A stretch of 64,000 nt of DNA, taken from positions 83,072-147,071 of the forward strand of contig NZ_SGXM01000011.1 of assembly GCF_004217045.1 (NCBI RefSeq). The letters are read 5' to 3'. Made by a program: the position numbers and the translations under genes. Position 1 is the stretch's first letter, and each line of letters opens with the position of its first letter. The notes beneath the pieces were generated by a model that saw nothing but the letters and a program-made list of their open reading frames with translations, did not search any database and was not told where the DNA came from. Positions 15,646 to 23,281 of this stretch are shown piece by piece. The stretch is from Cupriavidus agavae. GTDB lineage: Bacteria; Pseudomonadota; Gammaproteobacteria; Burkholderiales; Burkholderiaceae.

Positions 15646-16506
15646 ATGGTGACCGTTACCGAGCGCAGTGCTCGCAACTCCCGCCGCACCGCCACGGTGG
15701 CACTGGCCGCGCTGGCCACTGCCGCCGCCGCCGTGGCGGCCGCGCTGTCCGGCCCCGCGCTGGCCCAGGACAAGACCGCCGAGGAAATTGCCAAGTACCG
15801 CCAGATGCTGGCCGAAGGCAATCCGGCCGAGCTCTGGGAAGCTGCCGGCGAAGAGATGTGGAAGAAGCCGGCCGGCCCGAAGAACGCGTCGCTCGAACAG
15901 TGCGACCTCGGCAAGGGCCCGGGCGTGACCAAGGGCGCCTACGCGGAACTGCCGCGCTACTTCGCCGATGCCGGCAAGGTAATGGACCTCGAACAGCGCC
16001 TGGCCTACTGCCGCGTGACGCTGCAGGGCCTGACGAAGGAAGAGGCCACGAAGAACCCGTTCTCGTCGGCCGGCAAGCCGTCGGAGATCGAGCGGCTGGC
16101 CGCCTTCGTGACCGGCGAGTCGCGCGGCGTGAAGATGAACGTCCAGTTGAAGCACGCCGAAGAGAAGCGCGTCTACGCGCTCGGCCAGAAGATGTTCTAT
16201 TACCGTGGCGGCGCCTACGACTTTGCCTGCGCCACCTGCCACGCCGTGGACGGCCAGCGCATCCGGCTGCAGGACCTGCCGAACCTGATGACCGAGAAGG
16301 GCGCCCAGGCCGCTTACACCACGTGGCCGGCGTACCGGGTGTCGCAGGGCGAGGTGCGCACGATGCAGCACCGCCTCTACGACTGCCTGCGCCAGCAACG
16401 CTTCCCCGAACCGGCCTATGGCTCGGACGTGATCACCGCCCTGACGATGTTCCTGGCGAAGAACGCCAACGGCGGCACGTACGACGGCCCGAACATGAAG
16501 CGCTGA
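15646..16506 (+). CDS. soxA: Sulfur oxidation c-type cytochrome SoxA
   Basis: A 286-residue periplasmic cytochrome that, with SoxX, attaches thiosulfate to SoxY. A signal peptide ends about residue 40 (GPALAQ). The only CxxCH is FACATCHAV (Cys195-His199). Cys86 (EQCDLG) and Cys122 (AYCRV) sit where the first haem of diheme SoxA would be, and Cys247 (YDCLRQ) is the expected persulfide haem ligand. It therefore belongs to the monoheme class. The ATG at 15646 follows AGGAG by ten bases; the open frame reaches back to 15550 without a signal peptide. Confidence 0.95.
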   Translation: MVTVTERSARNSRRTATVALAALATAAAAVAAALSGPALAQDKTAEEIAKYRQMLAEGNPAELWEAAGEEMWKKPAGPKNASLEQCDLGKGPGVTKGAYAELPRYFADAGKVMDLEQRLAYCRVTLQGLTKEEATKNPFSSAGKPSEIERLAAFVTGESRGVKMNVQLKHAEEKRVYALGQKMFYYRGGAYDFACATCHAVDGQRIRLQDLPNLMTEKGAQAAYTTWPAYRVSQGEVRTMQHRLYDCLRQQRFPEPAYGSDVITALTMFLAKNANGGTYDGPNMKR

Positions 16507-16522
16507 GCCCGGAGACAACAAC

Positions 16523-17182
16523 ATGAAAACACTCCACAAGATGGCACTGGTGTCCGTCGCCGCGCTGGCACTGCTGGCAGGCGGCGCGCAGGCGCAAACG
16601 GCCGCGAAGGGCAAGGCCGAGAAGGTGGCCAGGGTCAGCGATGCCGACGTCCGCCAGCTGATCGAATCGTCGTTCACGTCGAAGGGACCGGCCACGGTCG
16701 AGGGCGTGATCAACCAGGACCCCACGCAGAAGGCTTGCAGCCAGTATCCCGATCGCACCCGCGTGCCGGCGGCGCTGGCCAAGAAGGTGGAAGCGGCCGA
16801 ACTGAAGCAGGTCAAGTACCCGGCCGACAGCAACTTCATCGGCGACTGGAAGGAAGGCGAGAAGATCGCGCAGAACGGCCGGGGCATGCAGTTCACCGAT
16901 CCGGTGGGCGGTACCAACGGCGCCAACTGCTACGCCTGCCACCAGCTGACCAAGGCGGAAATCTCGTTCGGCAATATCGGCCCGTCGCTGTACAACTACG
17001 GAAAACTGCGTGGCAACTCGCAGGAGGTGGTCAAGTACACGTGGGGCAAGATCTGGGATTCCAACGCCTACAGCGCGTGCTCGAACATGCCGCGCTTCGG
17101 CCACAAGGGCATCCTGACCGAACAGCAGATCCGCGACGTGATGGCGCTGCTGCTGGATCCGGCCTCGCCGGTCAACCAGTAA
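16523..17182 (+). CDS. soxX: Sulfur oxidation c-type cytochrome SoxX
   Basis: A 219-residue monoheme cytochrome with a cleavable signal (GGAQAQ, about residue 25). The haem motif CYACH is at residues 136-140, followed by NIGPSLYNYGKLRGN and, near residue 187, ACSNMPRFGHKG with the axial Met; both blocks are typical of SoxX. The N-terminal insert of about 100 residues is longer than in Paracoccus SoxX. Its stop overlaps the next start (TAATG), so translation is coupled. Confidence 0.95.
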   Translation: MKTLHKMALVSVAALALLAGGAQAQTAAKGKAEKVARVSDADVRQLIESSFTSKGPATVEGVINQDPTQKACSQYPDRTRVPAALAKKVEAAELKQVKYPADSNFIGDWKEGEKIAQNGRGMQFTDPVGGTNGANCYACHQLTKAEISFGNIGPSLYNYGKLRGNSQEVVKYTWGKIWDSNAYSACSNMPRFGHKGILTEQQIRDVMALLLDPASPVNQ

Positions 17183-17679
17183 TGGCAACGGCGGCGCGGC
17201 GGGCACGGGCCTGGCTGGCCGTCGCTGCGCTGGCCCTCGGCGCTGCCGCCGCGCAGGCGGCCGAGGTGGGCGATGCCATCCGCCTGCCCGACATCACACT
17301 GCTCGACGGCAGCACCGTACCCGCCTCGCACTGGGCCGGCAAACCGGTGGTCGTCGAGTTCTGGGCCACGTGGTGTCCGTTCTGCGCGCTGCAGAATCCG
17401 CGGCTGCAGGCGCTCTACGACAAGACGCGCGGCACGAAGCTCCAGGTCCTGACGATCAGTATCGACCGCGATCCGCGCGAGGCGCAGACGTACGTGAAAC
17501 AGCGCGGCTACACCTTCCCGGCGACCATGGATTCCGACGCGCTGCGCCGCGCGTTCGGCACCCGCCGGGGCCTGCCCGAACTCTATGTGCTGGACGGCAA
17601 GGGCCGCGTGGTGCAGAAGGAGGTTGGCGAGATGATCGACGACGACGTGGCGGCGCTGGCGCGCTACGCCAAGCCGTAG
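17182..17679 (+). CDS. soxW: Periplasmic thioredoxin (SoxW/TlpA-like)
   Basis: A 165-residue thioredoxin-fold protein with a signal peptide to about residue 26 and the active site WATWCPFCALQNP (CPFC at 65-68). SoxW proteins keep the SoxY Cys reduced and need electrons from SoxV/CcdA across the membrane. No soxV is present in the window, so the reductant partner must be elsewhere. It overlaps soxX by one base and is followed 30 nt later by soxB. Confidence 0.85.
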   Translation: MATAARRARAWLAVAALALGAAAAQAAEVGDAIRLPDITLLDGSTVPASHWAGKPVVVEFWATWCPFCALQNPRLQALYDKTRGTKLQVLTISIDRDPREAQTYVKQRGYTFPATMDSDALRRAFGTRRGLPELYVLDGKGRVVQKEVGEMIDDDVAALARYAKP

Positions 17680-17709
17680 GCAGCGCCCCCTTACTCAACG
17701 GATAACAGC

Positions 17710-19434
17710 ATGAACCGACGCGAGTTCCTGCAGGTGCTGGCCGTGGCCGGCGCCGGAGGCATGGCATTTCCGGGCAGCGACGCCCAGGCAGCGCAGGCGG
17801 CCGACCGGCTCTACGACGTGCCGCGCTTCGGCAACGTCCACCTGCTGCACTTCACCGACTGCCACGCGCAGCTGAACCCGGTGCACTTCCGCGAGCCGAG
17901 CGTCAACCTGGGCGTGGGCGAATGGGCCGGCAAGCCGCCGCACCTCGTCGGGCAGGCGTTCCTGCGCCAGTACGGCATCGCGCCGGGCAGCGCCGCCGCG
18001 CACGCATTCACCTATCTCGACTTCACCGAGGCGGCGCGGCGCTACGGCAAGGTGGGCGGCTTCGCGCACCTTGCCACGCTGGTGCGGCGCATGAAGGCCA
18101 GCCGCCCTGGCGCGCTGCTGCTGGACGGCGGCGACACCTGGCAGGGCTCCGCCACGGCGCTGTGGACCAAGGGGCAGGACATGGTCGATGCCGCGCTGCT
18201 GCTCGGCGTGGACGTGATGACGCCGCACTGGGAAATGACGCTCGGCGCCGAGCGCGTGAAGCAGATCGTCGATAACGACTTCAAGGGGCGGGTGTCGTTC
18301 CTGGCGCAGAACGTCAAGACCAACGACTTCGGCGACCCGGTTTTCGACCCCTACGTGATTCGCGAGATGAACGGCGTGCCGGTGGCCATCATCGGCCAGG
18401 CGTTCCCGTACACCCCGATCGCCAACCCGCGCTACTTTGTGCCGGACTGGACGTTCGGCATCCAGGAGGAAAACCTCCAGCAGGTGATCGACGAGGCGCG
18501 CGGCAAGGGCGCGCAGGCGGTGGTGCTGTTGTCGCACAACGGCATGGACGTGGACCTGAAGCTCGCCTCGCGCGTGCGCGGCCTCGACGCCATCCTCGGC
18601 GGCCATACCCATGACGGCGTACCGGCCCCGGTGCCCGTGAAGAACGCCGGCGGCGTGACGCTGGTGACCAACGCGGGCTCCAACGGCAAGTTCCTCGGCG
18701 TGCTCGACTTCGACGTCCGCAACGGCAAGGTGGCCGATTTCCGGTACAAGCTGCTGCCGGTCTTCGCCAACTACCTGAGCGCCGATCCGCAGATGGACGC
18801 GCTGATCCGCAAGGTGCGTGCACCCTACGAATCGAAACTCGGCGAAGTACTAGCCGTGAACCGTGGCCTGCTGTACCGGCGTGGCAATTTCAACGGCACC
18901 TTCGACCAGTTGATCCTGGACGGCCTCATGGCCGTCCAGGACGCCGAGATCGCATTTTCGCCAGGTTTCCGCTGGGGCACGACGCTGCTGCCCGGCCAGC
19001 CCATCACGATGGAAGCGCTGATGGACCAGACCGCCATCACCTATCCGTACACCACGGTCACGCAGATGTCCGGCACCACGATCAAGACCGTGCTCGAAGA
19101 CGTGGCCGACAACCTGTTCAACCCGGACCCGTACTACCAGCAGGGCGGCGACATGGTGCGCGTAGGCGGCCTGCAGTACACCATCGACCCCACCCGCCCG
19201 ATGGGCCAGCGGATCACCGGGATGCGCCTCGCCGGCCGCCCCATCGACGCCGGCAAGACCTACAAGGTAGCCGGCTGGGCCCCCGTCGCCGAGGAAGCCC
19301 GCCAGACCGGCGGCCCCCCGATCTGGGACGTAATGGCCCAATGGCTGCGCGCCAGCAAGGAAGTCAGCGCCCGCCCCCTGAACCTGCCAACCGTCCGCGG
19401 TATGCCCGGCAACCCCGGCATGGCACCCGCCTGA
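17710..19434 (+). CDS. soxB: Thiosulfohydrolase SoxB
   Basis: A 574-residue Tat-exported di-manganese hydrolase of the 5'-nucleotidase/UshA fold. The N-terminus MNRREFLQVLAVAGAGG has the twin arginines at 3-4. LLHFTDCHAQLNPVHFREP (about residue 50-68) and GGHTHDGVP (about 297-305) carry metal ligands, and GGDTWQGSATALWTKG the bridging Asp. SoxB releases sulfate from SoxY-bound intermediates. It closes the operon; the tRNA follows after 78 nt. Confidence 0.96.
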   Translation: MNRREFLQVLAVAGAGGMAFPGSDAQAAQAADRLYDVPRFGNVHLLHFTDCHAQLNPVHFREPSVNLGVGEWAGKPPHLVGQAFLRQYGIAPGSAAAHAFTYLDFTEAARRYGKVGGFAHLATLVRRMKASRPGALLLDGGDTWQGSATALWTKGQDMVDAALLLGVDVMTPHWEMTLGAERVKQIVDNDFKGRVSFLAQNVKTNDFGDPVFDPYVIREMNGVPVAIIGQAFPYTPIANPRYFVPDWTFGIQEENLQQVIDEARGKGAQAVVLLSHNGMDVDLKLASRVRGLDAILGGHTHDGVPAPVPVKNAGGVTLVTNAGSNGKFLGVLDFDVRNGKVADFRYKLLPVFANYLSADPQMDALIRKVRAPYESKLGEVLAVNRGLLYRRGNFNGTFDQLILDGLMAVQDAEIAFSPGFRWGTTLLPGQPITMEALMDQTAITYPYTTVTQMSGTTIKTVLEDVADNLFNPDPYYQQGGDMVRVGGLQYTIDPTRPMGQRITGMRLAGRPIDAGKTYKVAGWAPVAEEARQTGGPPIWDVMAQWLRASKEVSARPLNLPTVRGMPGNPGMAPA

Positions 19435-19512
19435 CCGGGGTTTGACCCAACCCCCGATGTTGGTTCCAAGCGATTGAAAGGCCGCACGGACTTCGGCTAG
19501 AATCAACCGCAA

Positions 19513-19588
19513 GGGCCGATAGCTCAGCTGGGAGAGCGCTGCGTTCGCAATGCAGAGGTCGGGAGTTCGATCCTCCTTCGGTCCACCA
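19513..19588 (+). tRNA. tRNA-Ala with anticodon CGC
   Basis: A 76-nt cloverleaf with encoded CCA. The acceptor stem GGGCCGA pairs with TCGGTCC (one G-U), the D arm is GCTC...GAGC, the anticodon stem CTGCG/TGCAG encloses the loop TTCGCAA with anticodon CGC at positions 34-36, and the T arm is GGGAG-TTCGATC-CTCCT. CGC reads the alanine codon GCG, abundant in this GC-rich genome. Confidence 0.96.
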
Positions 19589-19603
19589 GGATTTTCCTTG
19601 TAG

Positions 19604-19643
19604 AACAACGCACTACGTCTCGCGATGTAGTGCGTTGTTTTGC
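19604..19643 (+). terminator. Rho-independent terminator downstream of tRNA-Ala
   Basis: AACAACGCACTAC (19604-19616) pairs perfectly with GTAGTGCGTTGTT (19627-19639), a 13-bp stem with a 10-nt loop, followed by TTTGCTTT. It begins 15 nt after the tRNA CCA end. Confidence 0.85.
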
Positions 19644-19704
19644 TTTGGGCACGGGTACTTGGCCCGTCCGTAGCAATCAAACGGGAATTTGCCTCGTGCG
19701 CGGA

Positions 19705-20367
19705 TCAGCGCCATCGAATCGGCCGCTCAAGTACGAAGTTGTCAGCACGGGTTACGGACATCGGCAACTGCGACTTGCGCAGGTTCGACTCGCCGATGGT
19801 GAAATTGCCATGCGCCGCGCTCTTGAGTTCGCAGGAATGCCGTCCTGGCGGAAAAGCGATGATCAGGCGCTTGTCGGGATACTGGCTGCGCAGGCTTTTC
19901 AACGGCGTAGTCAGATCGCTGTCCCCGGATACCAGGATTGCCGTGTCAAACCTGTCATGGACGGCGTCCAACATCATCTGGACGGCGATGTTCACATCGG
20001 TCATCTTTTCCTCGTACTCCACCCAGCGGGCGCCGCACTCATGACAGCGCTTCTTTTTCTCGAGATAGTGGCCTAGATGGGTATGCAGATTCGGGCGAGT
20101 ACCAAGTGCTTCGAGGTATAGCGCTTGCCGCTGCACCGTTCCGGCGTTGGTAGCCGTGACGCGAAGGCGTGACGTAAAGTAGTGAACGCCATCCAACTGC
20201 TGATCCGGCTTCATGAGGAGCGATGCCAGGGCGCACAGGTCCAGCCAATAGTATTTTCGCCATCCTTTGCTTCGCAAACCGAAGTAAAGATTGAATCCGT
20301 CGACATACATCAAGACACGGCGCTGATTCGCGTGGCCGCAGCATTGACACTGTTCGTGCCCCGGCAT
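19705..20367 (-). CDS. NYN-domain (DUF88/LabA-like, PIN-fold) protein
   Basis: A 220-residue protein. RVLMYVDGFNLYFGL carries the first Asp of the NYN active site, DVNIAVQMMLDA the second, and AILVSGDSDLTTPLKSL the S-G-D-S-D acidic cluster. NYN domains are PIN-like and are predicted RNases. RCHECGARW in the middle could be half a metal-binding knuckle. ATG 20367 keeps the first strand intact; 20310 would cut it. The gene is visibly less GC-rich than its neighbours and lies directly downstream of a tRNA gene, which suggests acquisition by transfer. No partner antitoxin or restriction gene is visible. Confidence 0.8.
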   Translation of the reverse strand: MPGHEQCQCCGHANQRRVLMYVDGFNLYFGLRSKGWRKYYWLDLCALASLLMKPDQQLDGVHYFTSRLRVTATNAGTVQRQALYLEALGTRPNLHTHLGHYLEKKKRCHECGARWVEYEEKMTDVNIAVQMMLDAVHDRFDTAILVSGDSDLTTPLKSLRSQYPDKRLIIAFPPGRHSCELKSAAHGNFTIGESNLRKSQLPMSVTRADNFVLERPIRWR

Positions 20368-20388
20368 ACCCTTTTGCACATCAACCCC

Positions 20389-20441
20389 GCCGGAGATCGC
20401 ATCTCCGGCCCGACGCCTCCCTCGTGGAGGCGTTTCTTTTT
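20389..20441 (+). terminator. Tandem hairpins with a T-tract, oriented against the NYN gene
   Basis: GCCGGAGAT/ATCTCCGGC (20389-20397 with 20401-20409) is followed by ACGCCTCC/GGAGGCGT (20413-20420 with 20426-20433) and then TTCTTTTT. The second hairpin reads as a Rho-independent terminator on the plus strand, yet no plus-strand gene lies between the tRNA terminator and this point. On the minus strand it is the 5' leader of the NYN gene. Confidence 0.6.
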
Positions 20442-20561
20442 GTGGCCTCGATCTTGCAATGGCATCGTCATCGCATGTCGAAAGTTGACTGGCATCTCGC
20501 ACGCTCGCTCCTGTTCGCTTCGAACGGGCAGCTTAGAAGCCCCATTCCCTACAGGAAATAA

Positions 20562-20579
20562 GACGAATCGTATTTCGTC
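20562..20579. promoter_or_regulatory. Dyad GACGAA-N6-TTCGTC upstream of the CDF transporter
   Basis: A perfect 6-bp inverted repeat spaced by 6 nt, 50 bases before the transporter start and in an AT-richer patch. It may be an operator for a metal-responsive regulator; no regulator gene is adjacent. Confidence 0.35.
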
Positions 20580-20628
20580 GGGAAAGTGATAACGTGTGGA
20601 GCTTCGCCAGTCACATCGCACAGCCCCG

Positions 20629-21534
20629 ATGTCCGCTTCCCCATCCCCCACCCCCGAAGCCCGCCACCTCGCCGGCCGTCGTTCGACGCTTGTCAGTGTC
20701 TTCGTCAACATCGCCCTGACCATCGCGCAGGGGACCATCGGCGTCATCGCCGGGTCGCAGGCGCTGGTGGCTGACGCGTTGCACTCGTTGTCCGATCTGG
20801 TGTCCGATTTCGTGGTGCTGTTTGCTGGTCATCACAGTCGGAAGGACGCCGATCACGATCATCCGTATGGGCATCAGCGGTTCGAGACGGCGGCGTCGCT
20901 GGCGTTGGGGGTGCTGCTGCTGTCGGTGGGTGCCGGGATGTTGTGGGCGGCGGTAGGCAAGATCCAGCATCCCGGCGGTGGGGAACCGGTGCAGGCGGTG
21001 GCGTTGTGGGTGGCGCTGGGCGCGCTGGCGTCGAAGGAGTTGCTGTTCCGGTACATGCTGCGCGTGGCGGAGCGGGTGCGGTCGAGCATGCTGGTGGCCA
21101 ATGCGTGGCATGCGCGCTCCGATGCGGCGTCGTCGCTGGTGGTGGCGTTGGGGATTGGCGGCAACCTGCTCGGGTACCACGTGCTTGATCCGGTGGCGGC
21201 GATCGTGGTGGGGTTGATGGTGTCGCGGATGGGGCTGCAGTTTGGCTGGGATGCGATGAACGACCTGATGGATCGCGCCGCCGACGCGGACGTTGTGGAG
21301 GAATTACGATCCGCGATGCTCGGGACGCCGGGGCTGCTGGGCCTGCATGATCTGAAGACGCGCAAGATGGGCGATCTGATCCTGGTGGACGTGCATCTGG
21401 AGATTCAGGCCGATCTGACCGTCGAGCAGGGGCATGCCATTGCCACCGAGGCGCGGCGCCGGGCGATGGTGCGCGATGACGTGCTCAACGTGATGACGCA
21501 CGTCGATCCGGTACGGCGGCCGGCGGCGGGCTAG
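20629..21534 (+). CDS. Cation diffusion facilitator (CDF) family metal exporter
   Basis: A 301-residue inner-membrane antiporter with six helices and a cytoplasmic C-terminal domain. ALVADALHSLSDLVSDFVVL (TM2) and NAWHARSDAASSLVVALG (TM5) contain the HxxxD metal-site pairs of the family, and HHSRKDADHDHPYGHQRFE is the His-rich loop. CDF proteins exchange Zn, Co, Fe, Cd or Mn for protons. The HxxxD arrangement suggests Zn or a broader range (inference). ATG 20629 is chosen; a GTG at 20596 would add 11 residues. Confidence 0.88.
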   Translation: MSASPSPTPEARHLAGRRSTLVSVFVNIALTIAQGTIGVIAGSQALVADALHSLSDLVSDFVVLFAGHHSRKDADHDHPYGHQRFETAASLALGVLLLSVGAGMLWAAVGKIQHPGGGEPVQAVALWVALGALASKELLFRYMLRVAERVRSSMLVANAWHARSDAASSLVVALGIGGNLLGYHVLDPVAAIVVGLMVSRMGLQFGWDAMNDLMDRAADADVVEELRSAMLGTPGLLGLHDLKTRKMGDLILVDVHLEIQADLTVEQGHAIATEARRRAMVRDDVLNVMTHVDPVRRPAAG

Positions 21535-21541
21535 GAGCGGG

Positions 21542-22171
21542 TCAGCGCAGGTCGCTGCGCCGGTACAGGCTCAGGCCCACCGCCAGGAACGCCAGCATGC
21601 CGGCACAGCCCCGGTTGATCCATTGCACGGCGCGGCCGGACAAACTGCGCACCGCGTGGCGGCCGCCGAAGGCGTAGATCGCCATCATCAGGATGTCCAT
21701 CAGCGCGGCCACCACGGCGAGGATCGCGTACTGGAGCGCCACCGGTTTGTCGGCGTGGACGAACTGGGGCACGAACGCCGAGGTGAACAGGATGGCCTTG
21801 GGGTTCGATACGGCCACGAACAGCGCGCGCAGGAAGGCGGCGCGGCCGCTTGCTGACGAGGCATCGGTGGTGGCCACCAGCGCATGGGTGGGCGCGCGCC
21901 ATATCGCCACGGCGAGGTAGAGCAGGTAGGCCGCGCCGATCCACTTGATGGCCGAGAACAGCAGTTCCGAAGCCTGGAGCACCGCGCCGAGGCCGCAGCC
22001 GACCGCGCCGATCAGGATCAGGTCCGCCAGCGCCGCGCCGGCGATGCCGCAGGCGGTGACGCGCACCGGCCGCGTGGCGCCGTTGCTCAGGGCCAGCAGC
22101 ATGGTCGGGCCGGGCGTCACCATCACGGTGGCGACGGCGACGAGGTAGAGGAACAGGGTTGTGGTGTCCAT
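21542..22171 (-). CDS. LysE/RhtB family amino acid exporter
   Basis: A 209-residue membrane protein with six helices. VTPGPTMLLALSNGATRPVRVTACGIAGAALADL near the N-terminus is the family signature with the PGP motif, and VAVSNPKAILFTSAFVPQFV is the central conserved block. These transporters export lysine, threonine, homoserine, leucine or similar. The ATG at 22171 starts the first helix directly; the longer frame extends into the upstream palindrome region. It converges with the CDF gene (7 nt apart). Confidence 0.88.
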   Translation of the reverse strand: MDTTTLFLYLVAVATVMVTPGPTMLLALSNGATRPVRVTACGIAGAALADLILIGAVGCGLGAVLQASELLFSAIKWIGAAYLLYLAVAIWRAPTHALVATTDASSASGRAAFLRALFVAVSNPKAILFTSAFVPQFVHADKPVALQYAILAVVAALMDILMMAIYAFGGRHAVRSLSGRAVQWINRGCAGMLAFLAVGLSLYRRSDLR

Positions 22172-22524
22172 GGACGGCTCCGCAGCGGCAAGCCGCCAGT
22201 GTGAACCCATGCGGCGCCTGTGGACAACCCCGTGCACAAGCCTGTGATGGGGATGGGGGCGGCCTGTGGGGCCGCTGTGGGACGTATACGTACAACTTCG
22301 CCGGTATACCGGCGCGCCGCCAGCAGCGGGCCGGGTTGCCCACCGCTGTCCACGTATGCCCCGTGCGCTTGGCCCTACGGTTATCTTTTTCGCAAGTATC
22401 TGATCAGAAAGGGAAAAAGATGGTTATCCACCGCCAGGCATTGGTGTTAACCATTACTACTACTATTTATGTATACGTAAACAGTGACGTAAACCGTATA
22501 CGGACTGTTGCGCGGGCAGGAAAA
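22172..22524. other. 353-nt unusual intergenic region upstream of the LysE gene
   Basis: This gap is AT-richer than its surroundings, especially 22370-22510. It contains four GTATAC palindromes, an inverted repeat ATCTTTTTC/GAAAAAGAT (22383-22391 with 22413-22421), and DnaA-box-like words TTGTCCACA (reverse, 22220-22228) and TTATCCACC (22424-22432). Runs of ACTACTACTATT occur near 22457. No ORF with a plausible ribosome site is seen. It must hold the LysE promoter; an unannotated RNA is possible. Confidence 0.5.
22282..22503. promoter_or_regulatory. Cluster of four GTATAC-centred palindromes
   Basis: ACGTATACGT (22282-22291), CCGGTATACCGG (22301-22312), GTATACGT (22471-22478) and CCGTATACGG (22494-22503) all centre on GTATAC. 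The first pair have centres 20 nt apart and the last pair 25 nt apart. In DNA of this composition GTATAC should occur about once per 12 kb, so four in 220 bp is far above chance. Two pairs of operator sites for a repressor of lysE are the simplest reading. Confidence 0.5.
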
Positions 22525-23157
22525 CTAGCGCGGCACCTTGAATGCCTTGCGCGCCTTCAGCACCTGGGCGCGTGTGGTGCAGCCGTCCATATGGTCGTTG
22601 ACCAGCCCCATGGCCTGCATCAGCGCATACATCGTGGTGGGGCCGACGAACTTCCAGCCGCGCTTCTTGAGGTCCTTCGACAACGCCACCGATTCGGGGC
22701 TGGTCGTGAACGTGCGCAATACCTCGGGCGTCAGCGTCTTCGGGCGGGATTTCGGATCGGGCTCGAACTTCCAGAAGTAGGCGGCCAGCGACGGCTCGGT
22801 CTTCAGCAGTTCCTGGGCGCACTTTGCATTGTGGATGGCCGCCTCGATCTTGCCGCGATGGCGCACGATGCCGGCGTCGCCAAGCAGGCGCTCCACGTCT
22901 TTCTCCGTGAAGCGCGCCATCTTGTCGATCTCGAAATTGGCGAAAGCACGACGGAATGCCTCGCGCTTGCGCAGGATCGTGAGCCAGCTCAGGCCAGACT
23001 GGAAGCCTTCGAGACAGAGTTTCTCGAACAGGCGGCGGTCGTCGTCCACCGGAAAGCCCCATTCGTTGTCGTGATAGTGGCAGTAGTCTTCCAGTTCGCC
23101 ACACCAGCCGCAGCGTACCGGGGCCTTGGGTGCGGATGTCGCGGACGTTGTCGTCAT
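22525..23157 (-). CDS. tag: DNA-3-methyladenine glycosylase I
   Basis: A 210-residue base-excision enzyme. VRCGWCGELEDYCHYHDNEWGFPV (first zinc Cys and His plus the Tag signature), then EGFQSGLSWLTILRKREAFR, the HhH-related region, and near the C-terminus VNDHMDGC with the last zinc His and Cys. Tag removes 3-methyladenine from DNA. Length and motif order are those of E. coli Tag (187) with a short C-terminal extension. Confidence 0.95.
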   Translation of the reverse strand: MTTTSATSAPKAPVRCGWCGELEDYCHYHDNEWGFPVDDDRRLFEKLCLEGFQSGLSWLTILRKREAFRRAFANFEIDKMARFTEKDVERLLGDAGIVRHRGKIEAAIHNAKCAQELLKTEPSLAAYFWKFEPDPKSRPKTLTPEVLRTFTTSPESVALSKDLKKRGWKFVGPTTMYALMQAMGLVNDHMDGCTTRAQVLKARKAFKVPR

Positions 23158-23237
23158 AGGTTCGATTCGGGCAGGCAAAAGCGCTAGCGTACCGGATACG
23201 GCGCGCCGGAATCGGACATTCGATTGGCCGAAAAAAA

Positions 23238-23255
23238 GCCAACCCGAAGGTTGGC
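23238..23255. terminator. Terminator of the MHS transporter gene, possibly bidirectional
   Basis: GCCAACC (23238-23244) pairs with GGTTGGC (23249-23255) around CGAA, with seven A on the left side (23231-23237). Read on the minus strand this is a stem followed by seven T, placed 27 nt after the MFS stop. Confidence 0.85.
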
Positions 23256-23281
23256 TTTGTCCATGCAAGGGCTGGCGGAAA

